A stretch of DNA of 64,000 bases from Siphonodentalium dalli (GCA_032622095.1 CP136061.1:135679587-135743586); one strand, 5' to 3'; shown: positions 11,881-24,424, numbered from the stretch's first letter. A program made the numbers and translations. The notes: a model not told the origin generated them from the letters alone.

Positions 11881-13140
11881 TAAAGGCCACTAGGCCACAC
11901 GTCACCCGTATCATTGTGGCTTTTTAAGAACTGAAAAATGTTATAATGCGAACAATCATTGAACAATCTTTGCTTCTTCAAACTCTGTAGAATACTTTTC
12001 AAATTAACAAATGGACAACAAAATAATCAGCAAATTCTAAGTCCAAAAGGGGCATAACTCTGCCATAAATGGATGGATCGAATCTAAATTCAAATTTTAT
12101 CGGACTTTCTCATATGAAGGCCACATACGGTACAAATTTTCATCAAAATTCTGTCAAATATTATTCAAGTTGTCATTATAACAAAATGTTTTGGTGGACA
12201 TGCAGGCGGACGAATGGACACCGCTCATTTATATAGTCTCCAGAAATTTGTTTTCAGGCAACAAAATCTCCATGTAATATGGTACAAAAGCTCGGAAATT
12301 CTCTTCACACCAATTTTATATACATTTCAAAAAGGATACACAAAGAACCATGCCATGAAAAATATTCCAATTCCGAGCAAGACAATTGTCAGGTGTGGAA
12401 ACACTGCTGGATTGATAGGACTAACATATTTATTCATCGAAACCACCAGGCTCTCCTGAAAAAGAAAAAAAATCATGACATACATGAGCTACTGATAAAT
12501 TATTACAGGCGGGTTGGGAGTACACGTAGGTCATAATTCAGTCTGAGTCAACTCAGTCTCAGTTCTAAAGACTTTACATGTACCAGTAGATTGAGTCTGG
12601 GTTCATTTTATTCAGACTGGTCATGAATCTAAGGTTCATTATTCTGAAGAAAAAGCTATTTCTTCATACTAGTAGGTGGGGACTCGTATTGCTATCCTGC
12701 CATAAGATGCTGGCACAAATTAAGTATGTCAATGCATACAACGTCGACAGAATTGACATGACAGAATCAAATGTGAGTGTTTGTCAAAGAAGCTGATGGC
12801 TTTCGTTAACTTTTTTTTGGCCTAAAAGAGAGAATTTGTTAAAACATAATTTCAAACTTGTTGGCATTTGCTTTGAAATATTGTTGTGGAAGAGGAGTTG
12901 GTTGATGATTGTTGAAGTTATTGTGCTTACAATCTTAACCCTTGGAACCCTGATGCCCCACGGTGATCGACACCCTGACCCGGAGCTCCCCATGGTATTT
13001 TCCCTTACATATGAACAGTGTCTTGTTGCAGGATGTTGGTTATGTTTAAATTGTGGTGCAGGTCTGAAACTTTACAGGTTTGTCTCCCGTACGTGATAGT
13101 AATAATGCCAGATTATCTCATTTGGGACTGGGGTCATGAC
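11881..13140. other. Non-coding; partial repeat at 12030-12225
   Basis: 12030-12225 contains 'AAAAGGGGCATAACTCTGCC' and 'GCAGGCGGACGAATGGACACC', phrases of a repeat class I associate with mollusc genomes. The rest shows no coding signal. Frames at 12214-12536 and 12784-13096 overlap each other and lack motifs. GCAGGCTTTCCGCTAGTAGG near 13146 is another copy of the recurrent TTTCCGC motif. Confidence 0.4.
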
Positions 13141-13449
13141 ATATGCAGGCTTTCCGCTAGTAGGGCAGGGGGTCCATTTAAGGGTCCCATTCCCACAGCC
13201 AATTTTTCCCCTTCTGTCATACCACAGGACATATTCCATAAGTATAAAGGTATAAAGATGTTTACTTCTCAATTTTGTTGGGACAGAACTAAGAAATTTA
13301 AATAGTTGACAACTTTATTTGATTTCTAGCGAGAATACACACTCGGACCGATCTAACACTGAAAGTTGGATGTCAGTATGTCTAACATTCAACGTGCAGG
13401 GTCAATGTGTTCCATTTAGAATATCGAGTACACTTTATTTAGTTTTTAC

Positions 13450-14522
13450 TAGGGTCCTGCGAATTGGATATTTTGATCGAATCGAATATAATTCACGAAA
13501 TCGAATCGAATCATATCTGTGTGTTGCATTCTTGATGAATAGGCATGTTTTGTCAACGATTAGACCATTTGTGAAACGTTCTATGAACTACATGCATGAA
13601 GTTCCATCACAACTTATGTGGTGATGAACCATCGTTTGAGATACTATTAACTTCAATTGATAATTGTCGAGAAAACAAAAGAGATTAAAACGTCCATGCG
13701 ACCATCACAACGATTAATATATTACCTCTAAAGTTCTAAACGGATTATCAGAACTAAAATCACGCGGAATTTCTACAGTTTGCATGTATATGCATAATTT
13801 CAAATCGGCATTCAGAAACACCCGTTGTTATAAACTTGAAGACGCAAAACAACAGTCGCAGGGTAGCCTCTTCATGTAGTGGTTGATGCTTCTTTAACAG
13901 ATGATTCCATAGATGGGTCATTGTCCCAGATGTTTGCGATTTATACACCATGTTGCATTCATCACACGTGTAAGTCCATGCACTGCCTGCAGCTTTATCA
14001 TGTTTAAAATAAGCATGAATGACGGACGACATTTTGTCCTGTGTAAAAGAAAGCTCCGAGACTGAAAGTCAACTTCAAAACGGAACAACGCCAGAATGCA
14101 CTTTTCAACACCGGGAACACATGTTTACATTCTCACCCATATTACATAGCGCGGAATCTGAGATGGATAGACGGCGGATAAAGCTATTGATGGCTCAGTC
14201 ACATAGCTATTATAATTTACCGTGTCGTCGGTCCATTGGCAATCTGCGAGCTTTTGCTACCATTTTAAAGCTAGAATTCAGACGTGTTTAGTTGTCCTAT
14301 CGTGGCTATTCTTATATTTAATAGCATGTGCATGAACATCCGCAATAAGAATATAATGTGCATATATACATAATTTTCTTTGATTAAACGCCACAAAACA
14401 GCTAACGTGTGTACTTGTCCGTAAACAGCCTACTTTTCCATCAGAGTATATTCAAAATTTCGAGTTGGCAATTTCGACTCGAATTCGAATCGAATCTCGA
14501 ATCGAATATTCGCAGGAGCCTA
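13450..14522 (-). mobile_element. hAT element remnant with BED-finger fragment, copy 1
   Basis: Left end TAGGGTCCTGCGAATTGG; right end reads ATATTCGCAGGAGCCTA, the inverted complement with one change. Flanking 8-mers are both GTTTTTAC (13442-13449 and 14523-14530), so the insertion is a clean hAT event. The subterminal zones are built of ATCGAATCGAA repeats. A sister copy lies at 45454-46566. It carries a fragment of a transposase N-terminus on the minus strand and nothing of the catalytic domain. Confidence 0.9.
13760..14032 (-). pseudogene. hAT transposase N-terminal fragment (BED zinc finger)
   Basis: A 90-codon open frame inside the hAT remnant. Residues 20-50 read like a BED zinc finger: C23-x2-C26, then TSGTMTHLWNHLLKKH with H40, H44 and H49, and an aromatic start (AYFKH) in front. 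BED fingers bind DNA at the N-terminus of hAT transposases. No DDE catalytic region or hAT dimerisation domain follows, so this is a relic. In the sister copy (frame 45889-46083) the second Cys is Tyr (CDEY), so that finger is broken. The start codon is nominal. Confidence 0.7.
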
Positions 14523-14530
14523 GTTTTTAC

Positions 14531-15485
14531 TGAAATGCTCCGGATTCTGAACGAGCACACCCAGCTCTGCACGCTGCATGCTAGCTCCAACCTGCAGACA
14601 CAGTTAGATGAACTGAGGAAGTGATCAAACCCAACATTGCTAGAACACATGCTATGGAGTCCGCAGGTTACGTTTCTGCGGTTAGGTTACGAAAAATGAC
14701 CGCTGATAATTTAATCATACCCACTAATTCTATCTTCATGTCGTAAAATATATATATCACTCTTAATATATCACTCTTGATATTTAGAACTAAAACATTA
14801 CGCCTTTATTCTATTCCTTAATTGCTTCCAACCTGCTAATCGTCTATCTGCTGAGTGTTATATTCCGGCACGTTATGCATCCGAACTATTTGCCGAGTCT
14901 TGAATAGTAAGTCGTTTAACTTCAACGGGCACGTTTCTGTATACTGGGAACAACGCAAGGCCTTCACCACCAGTGATCTATAACCTGGCAATTAATTTTT
15001 ATCTGATAAATTTTCTAGGTTTTAAAGTTATTGTGGTTGATAGTAACTTGGGTAGAAAATGGATGCAAAACTAATTTAGATGCGATTTTGAGCATGTTTG
15101 CTGCACTGCATAAAACTTACCGGGTGGAGAGTATAATATATAGCTGAATTCAGCGAGATAGCTTAATACAGCTATTGTAGCTGATTTTTCACATTTCCCA
15201 GACCTGATGATATGGTCACCTGCGCTTTCTAAGGTTTGATCAATCTTTTCTAAAAAATTAACACTGAATTCCCCATTCAAATGTTGCCACTTTACTTTTT
15301 AAAAAAATCTCTGTCGTGCAAAACATTAATGCACCAAAACCATGTAATACACTCTATATAGTATTTTTGTTATCGTTTGACCAAAGTTTCACCTGTGCGA
15401 TATATATATCAAATAAAAATAGAGACAGGCGATAAAATTGGTGCAGGCGCTGATGAGAAAGAAGAAATCGTTGATGAATGGCGTA
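14531..15485. other. Non-coding sequence
   Basis: AT-rich. Frames at 15071-15280 and 15354-15581 lack motifs. Nothing assignable. Confidence 0.35.
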
Positions 15486-15625
15486 ATGGACTCTACGCAC
15501 ACAGATACACAATTCCACCCGTAAAGTCCACTTTTGGACTTGTGTTTGATGTAAACATATTTTATTCCAATCAATAATCAACTTGTGTTTGTTTATGTTC
15601 GTTGTTTAGTACCGAAAATCAGACT
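15486..15625 (+). repeat. Fragment of the foldback-arm repeat, direct orientation
   Basis: ATGGACTCTACGCACACAGA followed by CCACTTTTGGACTTGTGTTT and GTTTATGTTCGTTGTTTAGT aligns with 17920-18000 inside the right arm of the foldback element. The open frame at 15377-15577 partly overlaps this repeat, which argues against it being a gene. Confidence 0.6.
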
Positions 15626-15639
15626 TGAATTTTAAATAG

Positions 15640-18185
15640 GAAAGTTGCGCTAATGGGGTCGTAATGTTTTATACATAAATGCACATCGTGGGCATTTATG
15701 TACACCAGTCTTAGTCTGCGCGAGATTGAAATGTTGCGGTCTACTTCAATTCAGCTATTTTTCTTCCGTAGTTCTGATAAAGGCATTAATTGTTTTATCA
15801 CAATGACAAAATTGACTATTTTTCTTCCGTATGAGTTCTGATAAAGGCATTGTTTTATCCGGTCCTACTAAACAACAAACACAAACGAACATAAACGAAC
15901 ACAGGTCTAAAAAGAGGAATAGAAGGGTGAAAATTGGTTTGTGGTTGCGTGTGGGTCCATTATATGTGTATGTGGTGTTATTTCCAACTTTGATGACTTA
16001 TTTTTCGAGTTATAAGCATTATTTGAATGCAAAGCTACTAAACAACGAACACAAACGAACATGAGATTAGCCGTATTGCAAAGGTGTTAATAAAGGTGTT
16101 AATTAATTACCGCCATCTCTATGGCTTATACTCTGTCTCTTTGTCACTGAATTGTTTTGACTTAGTTATTTTGTCTTATTATGACTTCGTTTAACTTCCC
16201 TGGCATCACACTGCTCTTGCAGTAGAGCTTCAGGTACTAGAATCAAAGTTTGTTTTATAAACAATCGAATATTTATATATTATTTTACATCAGAGGTAGC
16301 AAACTCAGCCCCGGCAGAACGATGGGCAGAGTTTGTTCTCCTTAAAGTCAGTCAGTGGATGAAAATGGCTCCATCAAAATGTTGCATTATTTAAATCAAG
16401 TAATGCACTTATTTGATATGAATCAAAGAAGTCTATATGTTATTTTATCACATGATTAGCACTATTTTCCTATGTAATATTCGAGCGTAATATCGTCGTG
16501 TGCAATGACGTCACGCTGCTCTGTCTGTTAATTATTGTTCTTTTCGATAAAACCTCGGCTCAAATTGAATTTAGTGAACTCGGTTGATAAATTCCGTATA
16601 AAATAGAAACTAATGTGAGATCCTCTGTGTATATTTGCATACTATATGCTAACTTTGTCATTTATTGGTGATCGTCTTGGTTTTTGATGCCTTCACTCTT
16701 TCCTTTTTTCCTGTCACTTTTTCATTTAAATTGTCTGTAAACTCAGTCAATTTTTTTTTAATTATATTATTAAAGACACGGGAGGCCTTAGTTGTCGAAA
16801 ATATTCATATTTGTTCCAATCACTGTAAACAGAAAAACACCAAAATGCATACAGTTTCGTTTATCGTGTAAACAGCATGCTATCATAAAGACCTACTATA
16901 TTTTACCTAAGCAAGAGCCTGATATTGTTACAGAAGACAGCAGAGTGTTACTTGCTAATCACACACAAATGATATAAACGCTCTTTATTAGTTCCATATC
17001 AGGAACTCAGCAACAAAGAACGCTCTTTATGTTTACCATCATAATATAAACAAACACCAGGAAAGTAACTGTTTATGCTTTTGTTTACACAATGGTCAAA
17101 CATAAATTATGACAATAACATACTGTTTATGCGATATTTCTTATTTGTATACGGACAAAGTCTGTCTACATTTCCTTTTTGTGTCGGTTTTTGACCGTTG
17201 GAAATATTTTCACAGCATATACCCACTGCCAAGGACTCCCGCACCTTTAATGCTTTCATAATTGTTATTTGTCCAACATTTCGGAATTGTTGAATTTTTT
17301 TTTCTAGCATTGAAAACTTTCGTTGTTAGTCTTTCCATAAATGATGTCAGGTATCGTCTGTTGTCACATATATTTGTCAATTATGTCTGTCTGTCTTTCG
17401 TCATAAATGATTTTGTTTTCTATTGTTACCAAGCCGCTCTCGCTATGAATACTTTTCCATCTTATTGACAGTTTGATCACTGTCTGTTTTAATTACGATT
17501 GAGATTTTCCTTAAGATGCCTGTTACATAGCGTATGCGTGTATCAGGAAAGAAAGCAGAAATAGCATTTACCAGAGTGATTTCCGAGACTGAGAAAATAT
17601 ATATAGTCATCTCAGAGACTGACAACAATGACTCACTCACATTCAGTCAAATGTTTTGTTAGCTATGCATTAAAACGCCGACCTCTGATGTTTCCCCGTC
17701 TTTTTATTGCCATCAGTGATAACATTGACAATCATCTTGCAGTAAAAACAAGGAGACAGAGTAAGCCGTTGTTAATTAACACCTGCATGGTAGCCTTTGC
17801 ACTGCCGCTAATCTTATGTTCGTTTGTGTTCGTTGTTTAGTAGTTTTGTATTAAAATAATGCTAATAACTCAAAAAATAAGTCATCAAAGTTGGAAATAA
17901 CACCACATATACATAGAATGGACCCACGCGCAACCACAAACCAAATTTCGCCCTTCTACTCCACTTTTTGGACCTGTGTTCGTTTATGTTCGTTGTTTAG
18001 TAGGACCCGTTTTATCACAATGACGAAACTGCAATCAACCGGTATTAAAAACAAGGACCGAAAGAAATGCATGGTTGTTTTATCAATGAACGGTAGAAAA
18101 TGAACTTACACAAAATATCAACACGTAACGTGTGCATTTATGTATAAAACGAGCCCATTAGGCTTAGCGAAAGTTGCCGGTGCAC
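15640..18185. mobile_element. Foldback element with long inverted arms
   Basis: The left arm (about 15651-16109) and right arm (about 17772-18166) are inverted copies. Both hold TTTTATACATAAATGCACA, GGTCCTACTAAACAAC, 'GTGGTGTTATTTCCAACTTTG' and a block of repeated AACGAACACAAACGAACAT. The arms are clearly similar over more than 200 bp, with one side carrying an internal 'TTTTTCTTCCGTA' duplication. The 1.66 kb centre has no recognisable transposase. No target duplication was identified, so the superfamily is open. Confidence 0.75.
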
Positions 18186-19096
18186 GGAATTAGGTGATTA
18201 AATTTCGGCTGACGTGGCATGATATACTTTGGAAAATCAACTCAGGATTGATACCAATCACTTAAAGATATAAACGCCAATATATTCTTCACCAATTGGC
18301 AATTATTTCATTATTTGTAATGCATTTACTGTGTGTTTATTTTGCGAAATCTTACCATTTTGAAACCGGAAATATTTTTGGCCGGAACAGGTGCGTGCTA
18401 TAGTACATATGCGCATGTCAGAATGAAGGATATCTCATTTGATCTGTTGGGAATACTTTCATTTACAACGAAAGTACAACACACGACCAACATAAACTTA
18501 ATTACTCTAAGATCATTTATGGAAATTTAAATTTATTCATACACATTTACTTACAATCCGGCCTCTTTTACATTCTTAATAATCTATCGATTTACCCACA
18601 GATAAGCGTAATTATAAATCCACCCCTGGTATTATAATGGATTAATCCTTGTGCGGTTTCCTGGAGAAAGTAAACATTCGATCTGTCACTTACACGCGGT
18701 AATATTTTTTATTGATGGATGTCGTGTTCTTTCTCCCATAGACACCTCGCGATGTGAACTAATTGTTAGGAAAACAACACGGACACAATCGAACAATTCC
18801 TTGGGGATAACAATCAATATAAGTTTACAAGAGATTGTCTTCGACAAGTCTTATTTCTTTGAGATTCGATTTGGAGTGTTTTCATGCATCATTGCATGGT
18901 GATCTGTGAAAAACATTTCAGTTTGAAACTTTTTACAGTTTTTAGGAATTACGATACCTTATCACATATTGTCAAACAGAACTAGGTTGGACTACGTTTT
19001 CGCTAGAGAGGTAATTGTTTTATCATCAGAATTACATTTAGCTAACTATAATGACTAAATCAGTAAATGATTACGGTAATGTGTCAATTAATATGA
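18186..19096. other. Non-coding sequence
   Basis: No gene or clear repeat seen. Frames of 65-83 codons (18333, 18651) are short and featureless. Confidence 0.35.
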
Positions 19097-19097
19097 T

Positions 19098-19206
19098 ATC
19101 CACAGTTGTTGGAAATTTGTGTCACAAACCCCGAAAACAAACATCCCCACCCCTAGGGATATTTGTTTTCGGGGTTTTTGACACAAATTTCCAACAACTG
19201 TGATGA
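19098..19206. repeat. Near-perfect palindrome, arms about 45 bp
   Basis: The left arm reads CACAGTTGTTGGAAATTTGT then CCCCGAAAACAAA. The right arm is its complement (TTTGTTTTCGGGG, then ACAAATTTCCAACAACTGTG). The loop is 'CCCCACCCCTAGG'. A MITE-like hairpin with no visible relatives in the window. Confidence 0.7.
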
Positions 19207-19440
19207 TCCTATAGGCTATAGTCCACCATTGCAAAGTATAGACTTAACTGAAGTTAATTAACATGTACACATTATACGTACCCTACAATCAAGATCAAGG
19301 TATTTTTAAATTACTATTTAGACATGCATTATGGGTCGGGGGACCTCAACTGGTAAACATGAAAAAAGTTTGGCAATATCATACGACTTCCCCGTTGTTG
19401 GCAAATGTTAGAGTTTTTCAAAGAAATATATAACTCTAGT

Positions 19441-19488
19441 ATGCCCGTTATTTAGTAAAAAATCACCTTTACTAAATAACGGGCACAC
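19441..19488. repeat. Short hairpin
   Basis: GCCCGTTATTTAGTAAA and TTTACTAAATAACGGGC face each other across an 'AAATCACC' loop. Perfect 17-bp arms. Confidence 0.7.
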
Positions 19489-19579
19489 CAAAATAATCAC
19501 ACCACAGAGAGACACATTTCAAGAACACTATATAGGAAATAAACCTGGCAAACTTTAGCCTAAAATTTACTCGATGGGG

Positions 19580-19930
19580 AAGTCGTGTGAGATTGCCAAA
19601 AATTGACCAACTGTTAAAGATGCAGAACAAACATTGTAGAATGCAATTGTATGAGACACACAAGAATTTTACCTTGAACATTTCACTGAAAAATGTCTTA
19701 TTTCCTCACTCTAAACCAGGGTTGGTGATTTTTTTGATTTTTTTTAAATAAATCAAAAAAATCTTGATTTAAATCAATTAAATCGAGTGGATCAGGAAAT
19801 AAGACATTTTTCAGTGAAATGTTCAAGGTAAAATTCTTGTATGTCTCATACAATTGCATTCTACAATGTTTGTTCTGCATCTTTAACAGTTGGTCAATTT
19901 TTTAAATCAATTTTTTTGATTTTTTGTTAT
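19580..19930. repeat. Large inverted repeat around an AAATCAAAAAAATC core
   Basis: The left arm (about 19596-19707) runs from TTGACCAACTGTTAAAGATG to AAAAATGTCTTATTTCCT. The right arm (about 19793-19902) is its near-perfect complement. The centre starts CCAGGGTTGGTGATTTTTTT and consists of alternating GATTTAAATCAA-type palindromes, which also reappear beyond the right arm. CAGGGTTGG plus AAATC runs resembles the ends of some invertebrate hAT elements, but I saw no target duplication. Confidence 0.7.
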
Positions 19931-20847
19931 AACTGTTATGAAAATATGTAATTGTGCAATTTCTCTGATAAATGAAGGTTCTGAAAGGTGGTGCTTATTA
20001 TATCCAAGGCTGGATTAATCAGAATTCTATGATCATGTTAGTATTTAATATTTTTTGTATACCAATCTAAACACAAATATCATGGCAGTACAGATATATC
20101 GATCATGTACTTTATGCATACACTAAGGTTTATGTGGGTTCCTGGCTTCCAATGTTGTGATATCTGGAAATGTAGACCTGTGCTTAAACTTTTACTAATA
20201 AATTTAGTCAATTTTCACTGAAAACTGAATAGTATCAATCAATTTGCTCTCAGTGACAGTAATCACATCATACTTGTATATCGAGTATAGACACTAGACA
20301 ACTAGAGTAGTTAGATGGCAGAGTATATGGTAGAGTTTGCTCAGTTAGCATTTACATGTATGGCAATCAGAAAAGGAAACAGAATTAAACAGTGTAGTTG
20401 CAAACAATACTAACAATTCTAAGCGGAACAGGCCATTTGCTGGAGCAGTAAATACGGTACCATGCAGTAAACCAGTAGTTTCTATAGGTTGATAATTACA
20501 GTACAATTTCATATCTATTATCCAATTTGTATACTGTTTAATCATAGTCATGTTATAGTTTACAGAAACACCGTTAGATATTGCAGTTCTTGACTTTTTA
20601 TCATGATTTTAAAAAATTGATCTAAACAGGTCAGACACATCCTGAATTCCACTATTGTAGTGATGTTCCACTATTATAGTGGTATATGACCATAAAATAT
20701 TCATGTTTTCTTTATTTGGGACATGAGTCCCAAACAAATATTTTCCGACCTCAAGGTACCCACTACCGCATACTTGCAAAAACCATCAATATTTTTTTCC
20801 TTGGCTAAATTTGGGACCCACCCCTCATATCCCATATTTGACACTTT
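19931..20847. other. Non-coding sequence
   Basis: AT-rich. One small direct pair, 'CACTATTGTAGTG' and 'CACTATTATAGTG' (20650-20683). No coding or RNA signal. Confidence 0.35.
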
Positions 20848-20848
20848 T

Positions 20849-21910
20849 ATAGGCCTAAAAAAGAAATACATTTGTTTCCGCTAACGAGCTGAAAAAAATT
20901 AGGGTAGGTAAGTATAGGCTTAATTTTTTTTTTTTTTAACTTTTTTTTTTCAGTATCTTTAAAAATAACTGTATAATACTTGTCAATAACCCAAACTATG
21001 CACTTCTTAGCCCCAATCAGGTTAACCCAAATGACAGAGGAACTAAAAACTCCAATTCAATCTTACATATGCTTCAATATTTACATATATACTAGTCTAT
21101 ATACTAATATAGTCTTTGATAATCCTAATATTTCCCATATGGTCTGGCGACAACTGGAGTCAGTCCAGCACCACTGCACTGTCACATATTGGAGTGACCG
21201 TCTTGTACCGATCGCTGAATGATAACATACCAGAACTCAAATTATTTGAAGATTTCACAGATGAAAGCTAGATAAAGCCAAACATACTTTACAGTATGAT
21301 TCCAACTGTTAAACTTAAATCTTTTTGTAAACTTAAATTTCTTATGTCAATATATATAAATATATAAATGTTTTGCATCTTGTTATGATATGAATTGGGA
21401 CCTAAATTAAAAAAAAAAAAAAAAAATTTTGGTCCAATTTTTTATTTTTTTTGCAATGTCAATAAAAAGTTTAGGGTCGGGGGTTTAAAATAGGGTCGGT
21501 CGGGTTAGCGGAAACAATGATATTTTTTGTTAGGCCTAACCAGGTTGATTCGATCAAATTGTTAATGTTCCTGTACTGTATTTGATTGAAATACTGAAGT
21601 CTGAAGGCTGAATCATAACAAACCTGAACTGAAACTATTTGAAGTTTTCACAGATGAAAGCTAGATAAAGCCAAACATACTTTACAGTATGATTCCAACT
21701 GTTAAACTTAAATCTTTTTGTAAACTAAAATTTCTTATGTCAATATATATAAATGTTTTGCATCTTGTTATGATATGAATTGGGACCTAAATTGAAAAAG
21801 AAAAAAAATTTTGTTTTTTTTGCAATGGCAATAAAAGGTTTAGGGTCGGGGGTTTAAAATAGGGTCGGTCGGGTTAGCGGAAACAAACGTCTTTTTCTTT
21901 TAGGCCTATA
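20849..21910. mobile_element. Compound element with TAGGCCTAAAA ends and duplicated 3' half
   Basis: The left end reads ATAGGCCTAAAAAAGAAATA then TTTGTTTCCGCTAAC. Two right ends carry the complement: one near 21490-21541 (GGGTTAGCGGAAAC, TTAGGCCTAAC) and one near 21840-21910 (GGGTTAGCGGAAACAAACG, TAGGCCTATA). The segments ahead of them (about 21233-21541 and 21605-21910) are direct copies, sharing ACAGATGAAAGCTAGATAAA and 'AGGGTCGGGGGTTTAAAATA'. No transposase frame. Confidence 0.7.
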
Positions 21911-22008
21911 CTAAATTTTTATTAGGAATACCAATCTGTTCCATTACCTATTTTACAAGTCATTCAATATATGTGCCATCCTACCATACAGGTAACATTT
22001 TGTTTTCA

Positions 22009-22352
22009 CCATTATTATTGCTGAAGGGGTCACTCTCACCAAAAAAAGTGCTGAAGGGTACACAGGATTTAAAAATGTGCTGAAGGGTACACAGGTTTTG
22101 AAATCTCGTTTTAAATGACGTTTAGTATTCGTATCTGCCATGATTTCTGTTAGAGCATGATTGTTTGCTTTCCAATGAACATTAAAATGAACAGAAAACA
22201 AACTGCTAATGGGCATCAGACTTCAGATATGCAGTTTTAGAAACGGTATTAGTGCCTTTCACAAACCCTGTGTACCCTTCAGCACATTTTCCAAACCCTG
22301 TGTACCCTTCAGCACTTTTTTTGGTGAGAGACCCCTTCAGCATTATTATTGA
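22009..22352. repeat. Inverted repeat with PVYPSA-like frames (in all three units)
   Basis: Arms of about 90 bp contain two tandem copies of GTGCTGAAGGGTACACAGG, with the complement CCTGTGTACCCTTCAGCAC twice on the other side. The spacer is about 155 bp. Predicted peptides with NPVYPSA repeats come from these arms read on either strand and are not evidence of a protein. The same structure sits at about 24529-24872 and 27049-27394. Confidence 0.8.
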
Positions 22353-22639
22353 CTACATGTATATTAGATCATGCCATGAATCTCTACTCAGTCTAACGTA
22401 CGCCCCTAGTAGAGATTCATGGCTTGATCTACATGTACATGTATATATATAAATAAATGGAACATTAAAATTCTATCCTAATCTGCCTCAATCATACTAG
22501 TACATGCACATGTATTAATATACATGTAGTTTGTTTATTCTGTGAATCAAACTATGCATACATTGACTGGTCTTGATTTTGGATGACTTTCGGTGTGAGG
22601 CATCAGTGCAAGTCTATGGGAGGTCAAATTCACATTTAC

Positions 22640-23010
22640 AATAATAATTGTGGTGGAGCGCAATTCAATTGCGCTTCAGCGCAATACAAAATTAATTGTG
22701 CTTCAGCGCAATTAATTTTCCATATACATGTATGGCTAAACCCCCCAGTAAATTAATGAATAAATCCAATACAAAATTAATTGCGCTGAAGTGCAATTAT
22801 TTTCCCCATATATGGCTAACCTCGAGTTAATAAATAAATGCAATAGAAAATTAATTGCGCTGAAGCTCAATTATTTTCCCATATCAGGTTAGCCCCCAGT
22901 TCAGGGGTGTACATGTAAGCTTGTAACAATAATTGCGCTGCAGCGCAATTGATATGAATCAGGCTGAATTGCGCTGCGCAATTGAATTGCGCTGAAACAC
23001 AATTATTAAT
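22640..23010. repeat. Cluster of TTGCGCTGAAGCGCAA palindromes
   Basis: At least six copies or near-copies of a short palindrome, e.g. AATTGCGCTGCAGCGCAATT near 22931, spaced 40-100 bp apart. Two direct spacer repeats contain 'AATAAATGCAATA' and 'CCCATATATGGCTAA'. Repeated in units 2 and 3 (about 25160-25530 and 27682-28052). Confidence 0.75.
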
Positions 23011-24122
23011 AAATGTGATTTGGCCTCCCATACAAGTCTGTGTAAACCTGCCGAAACCTCATACCATAACTAACCCCAACATAATTTTAAGGGTGTTATC
23101 TGGTGTTATTGTTGTAAAATCCATGCAGTGCTAAAACCAGGTGAATTCCAGGTCCATTCCCCGGGGGGTGAAATGGTATTGTATGTGTGTATTGTGTAGA
23201 AATTTGGTGACTGATCGGAGAAACTATGGTTTGATGTCTGGAACCAATTTGGTTAGATTGACCTGCTCTTCCAAATGAATTGCCAGTAAATATTAGTATC
23301 AATGCAACCGATTCTCTCCAGCAAAATTATGATGAGATAGCTACTGTAGCAATGGCATAGCGTTCATTTGCTGATGATTCTGATAGGGATGTTGCCAATG
23401 ATAATGACAGTGAACAGAGGTCCGGAGATGATTTCTCAGGTGATGAATCTGATTATTAGAGGTGAATTTTTAAGGTTTAAAGACCTACTAGTAATAGTTC
23501 CATAGTTTGGGCCCACAATTATGGGTTTAGAGGCAGAATGTCAAAATTGGGGTACAGACCCTCAATATTGGGGTTTCAGACCCTTAAACTCTATTTTTTG
23601 GACAATTAATTTGTCCAACATCCTATCAGTGCCAAAACTAGAAATGATAATTACATGCACTACTAAATTAAAGTGAATGAGACGGAAAAAATATTTATTT
23701 AGGTTTGCAACACAAAATTGGGGTTCAGGCCCCTTAAACCCTTAACTTGTTTTAAAAATGGAACAATGACTATCAATATTATTGCATATTAAATGAAACT
23801 AATTGGGGAGAACAAAATCTATTTTTGGGAATACCGTCTGGGGGAAAAGGGCTGAACCCCAATATTGTGGTTCAGGCTGCTAGAACCCTTATTTTAGTTC
23901 TTTTTACAAAAAATGCACTGGAAAATGATTAGAATTAATGTCTGCTTACTACACTTTAGTGAATTGAACTGAAAAAAATATTATTTATTGGGGTGAAATC
24001 TAGGGAATTTGAAAAAGGGCTGATACCCGAAATTGCGGTTCAGCCTCAATATAAAGTGAACATCCTTTTCCCAAAAGAGCGTGTTTCTGAAATCGACTAA
24101 AATACACACCTCTTTTTAATGC

Positions 24123-24424
24123 TTAACCCTCTCATGATGGGAGCTGCGGTGGTGTAGCATTAAGGATCCTCTGCTGGTGCATTCTCTTATATATGCGAGT
24201 CTCCCATAGGGAGCCTCGCATATATACATGTAAGAGAATGCACTTGATTACAGGGCCAAGGTAAATATTGTTAAGCCAATGCATTCTCTTATATACCCTG
24301 TACATGTAATCGAGGCTCCATATGGGAGACTCGCACATTCATGTACATGTGTACCTGTACAAAAGAATGCATTGGCACAGGGTTTTTGCAAAATTTCAGG
24401 AAGCTGCAATCATGCAAAGGTTAA
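24123..24424. mobile_element. TTAA-flanked MITE, family A (in unit 1)
   Basis: Starts TTAACCCTCTCATGATGGGA and ends TTGCATGATTGCAGCTTCC in complement, with TTAA on both sides. The interior has two hairpins of the type GCATTCTCTTATATATGCGA / CTCGCATATATACATGTAAG with CCCATAGGG loops. Identical insertions occur in units 2 (26643-26944) and 3 (29158-29459), so it predates the triplication. TTAA targets and CCC-starting ends are features of piggyBac elements. Confidence 0.75.

Noticed and set aside
15377-15577. Open frame with plausible composition (IETGDKIGAGADEKEEIVDE)
   Set aside because: Its second half aligns with the foldback-arm repeat near 17920, and no splice sites or neighbours support it.
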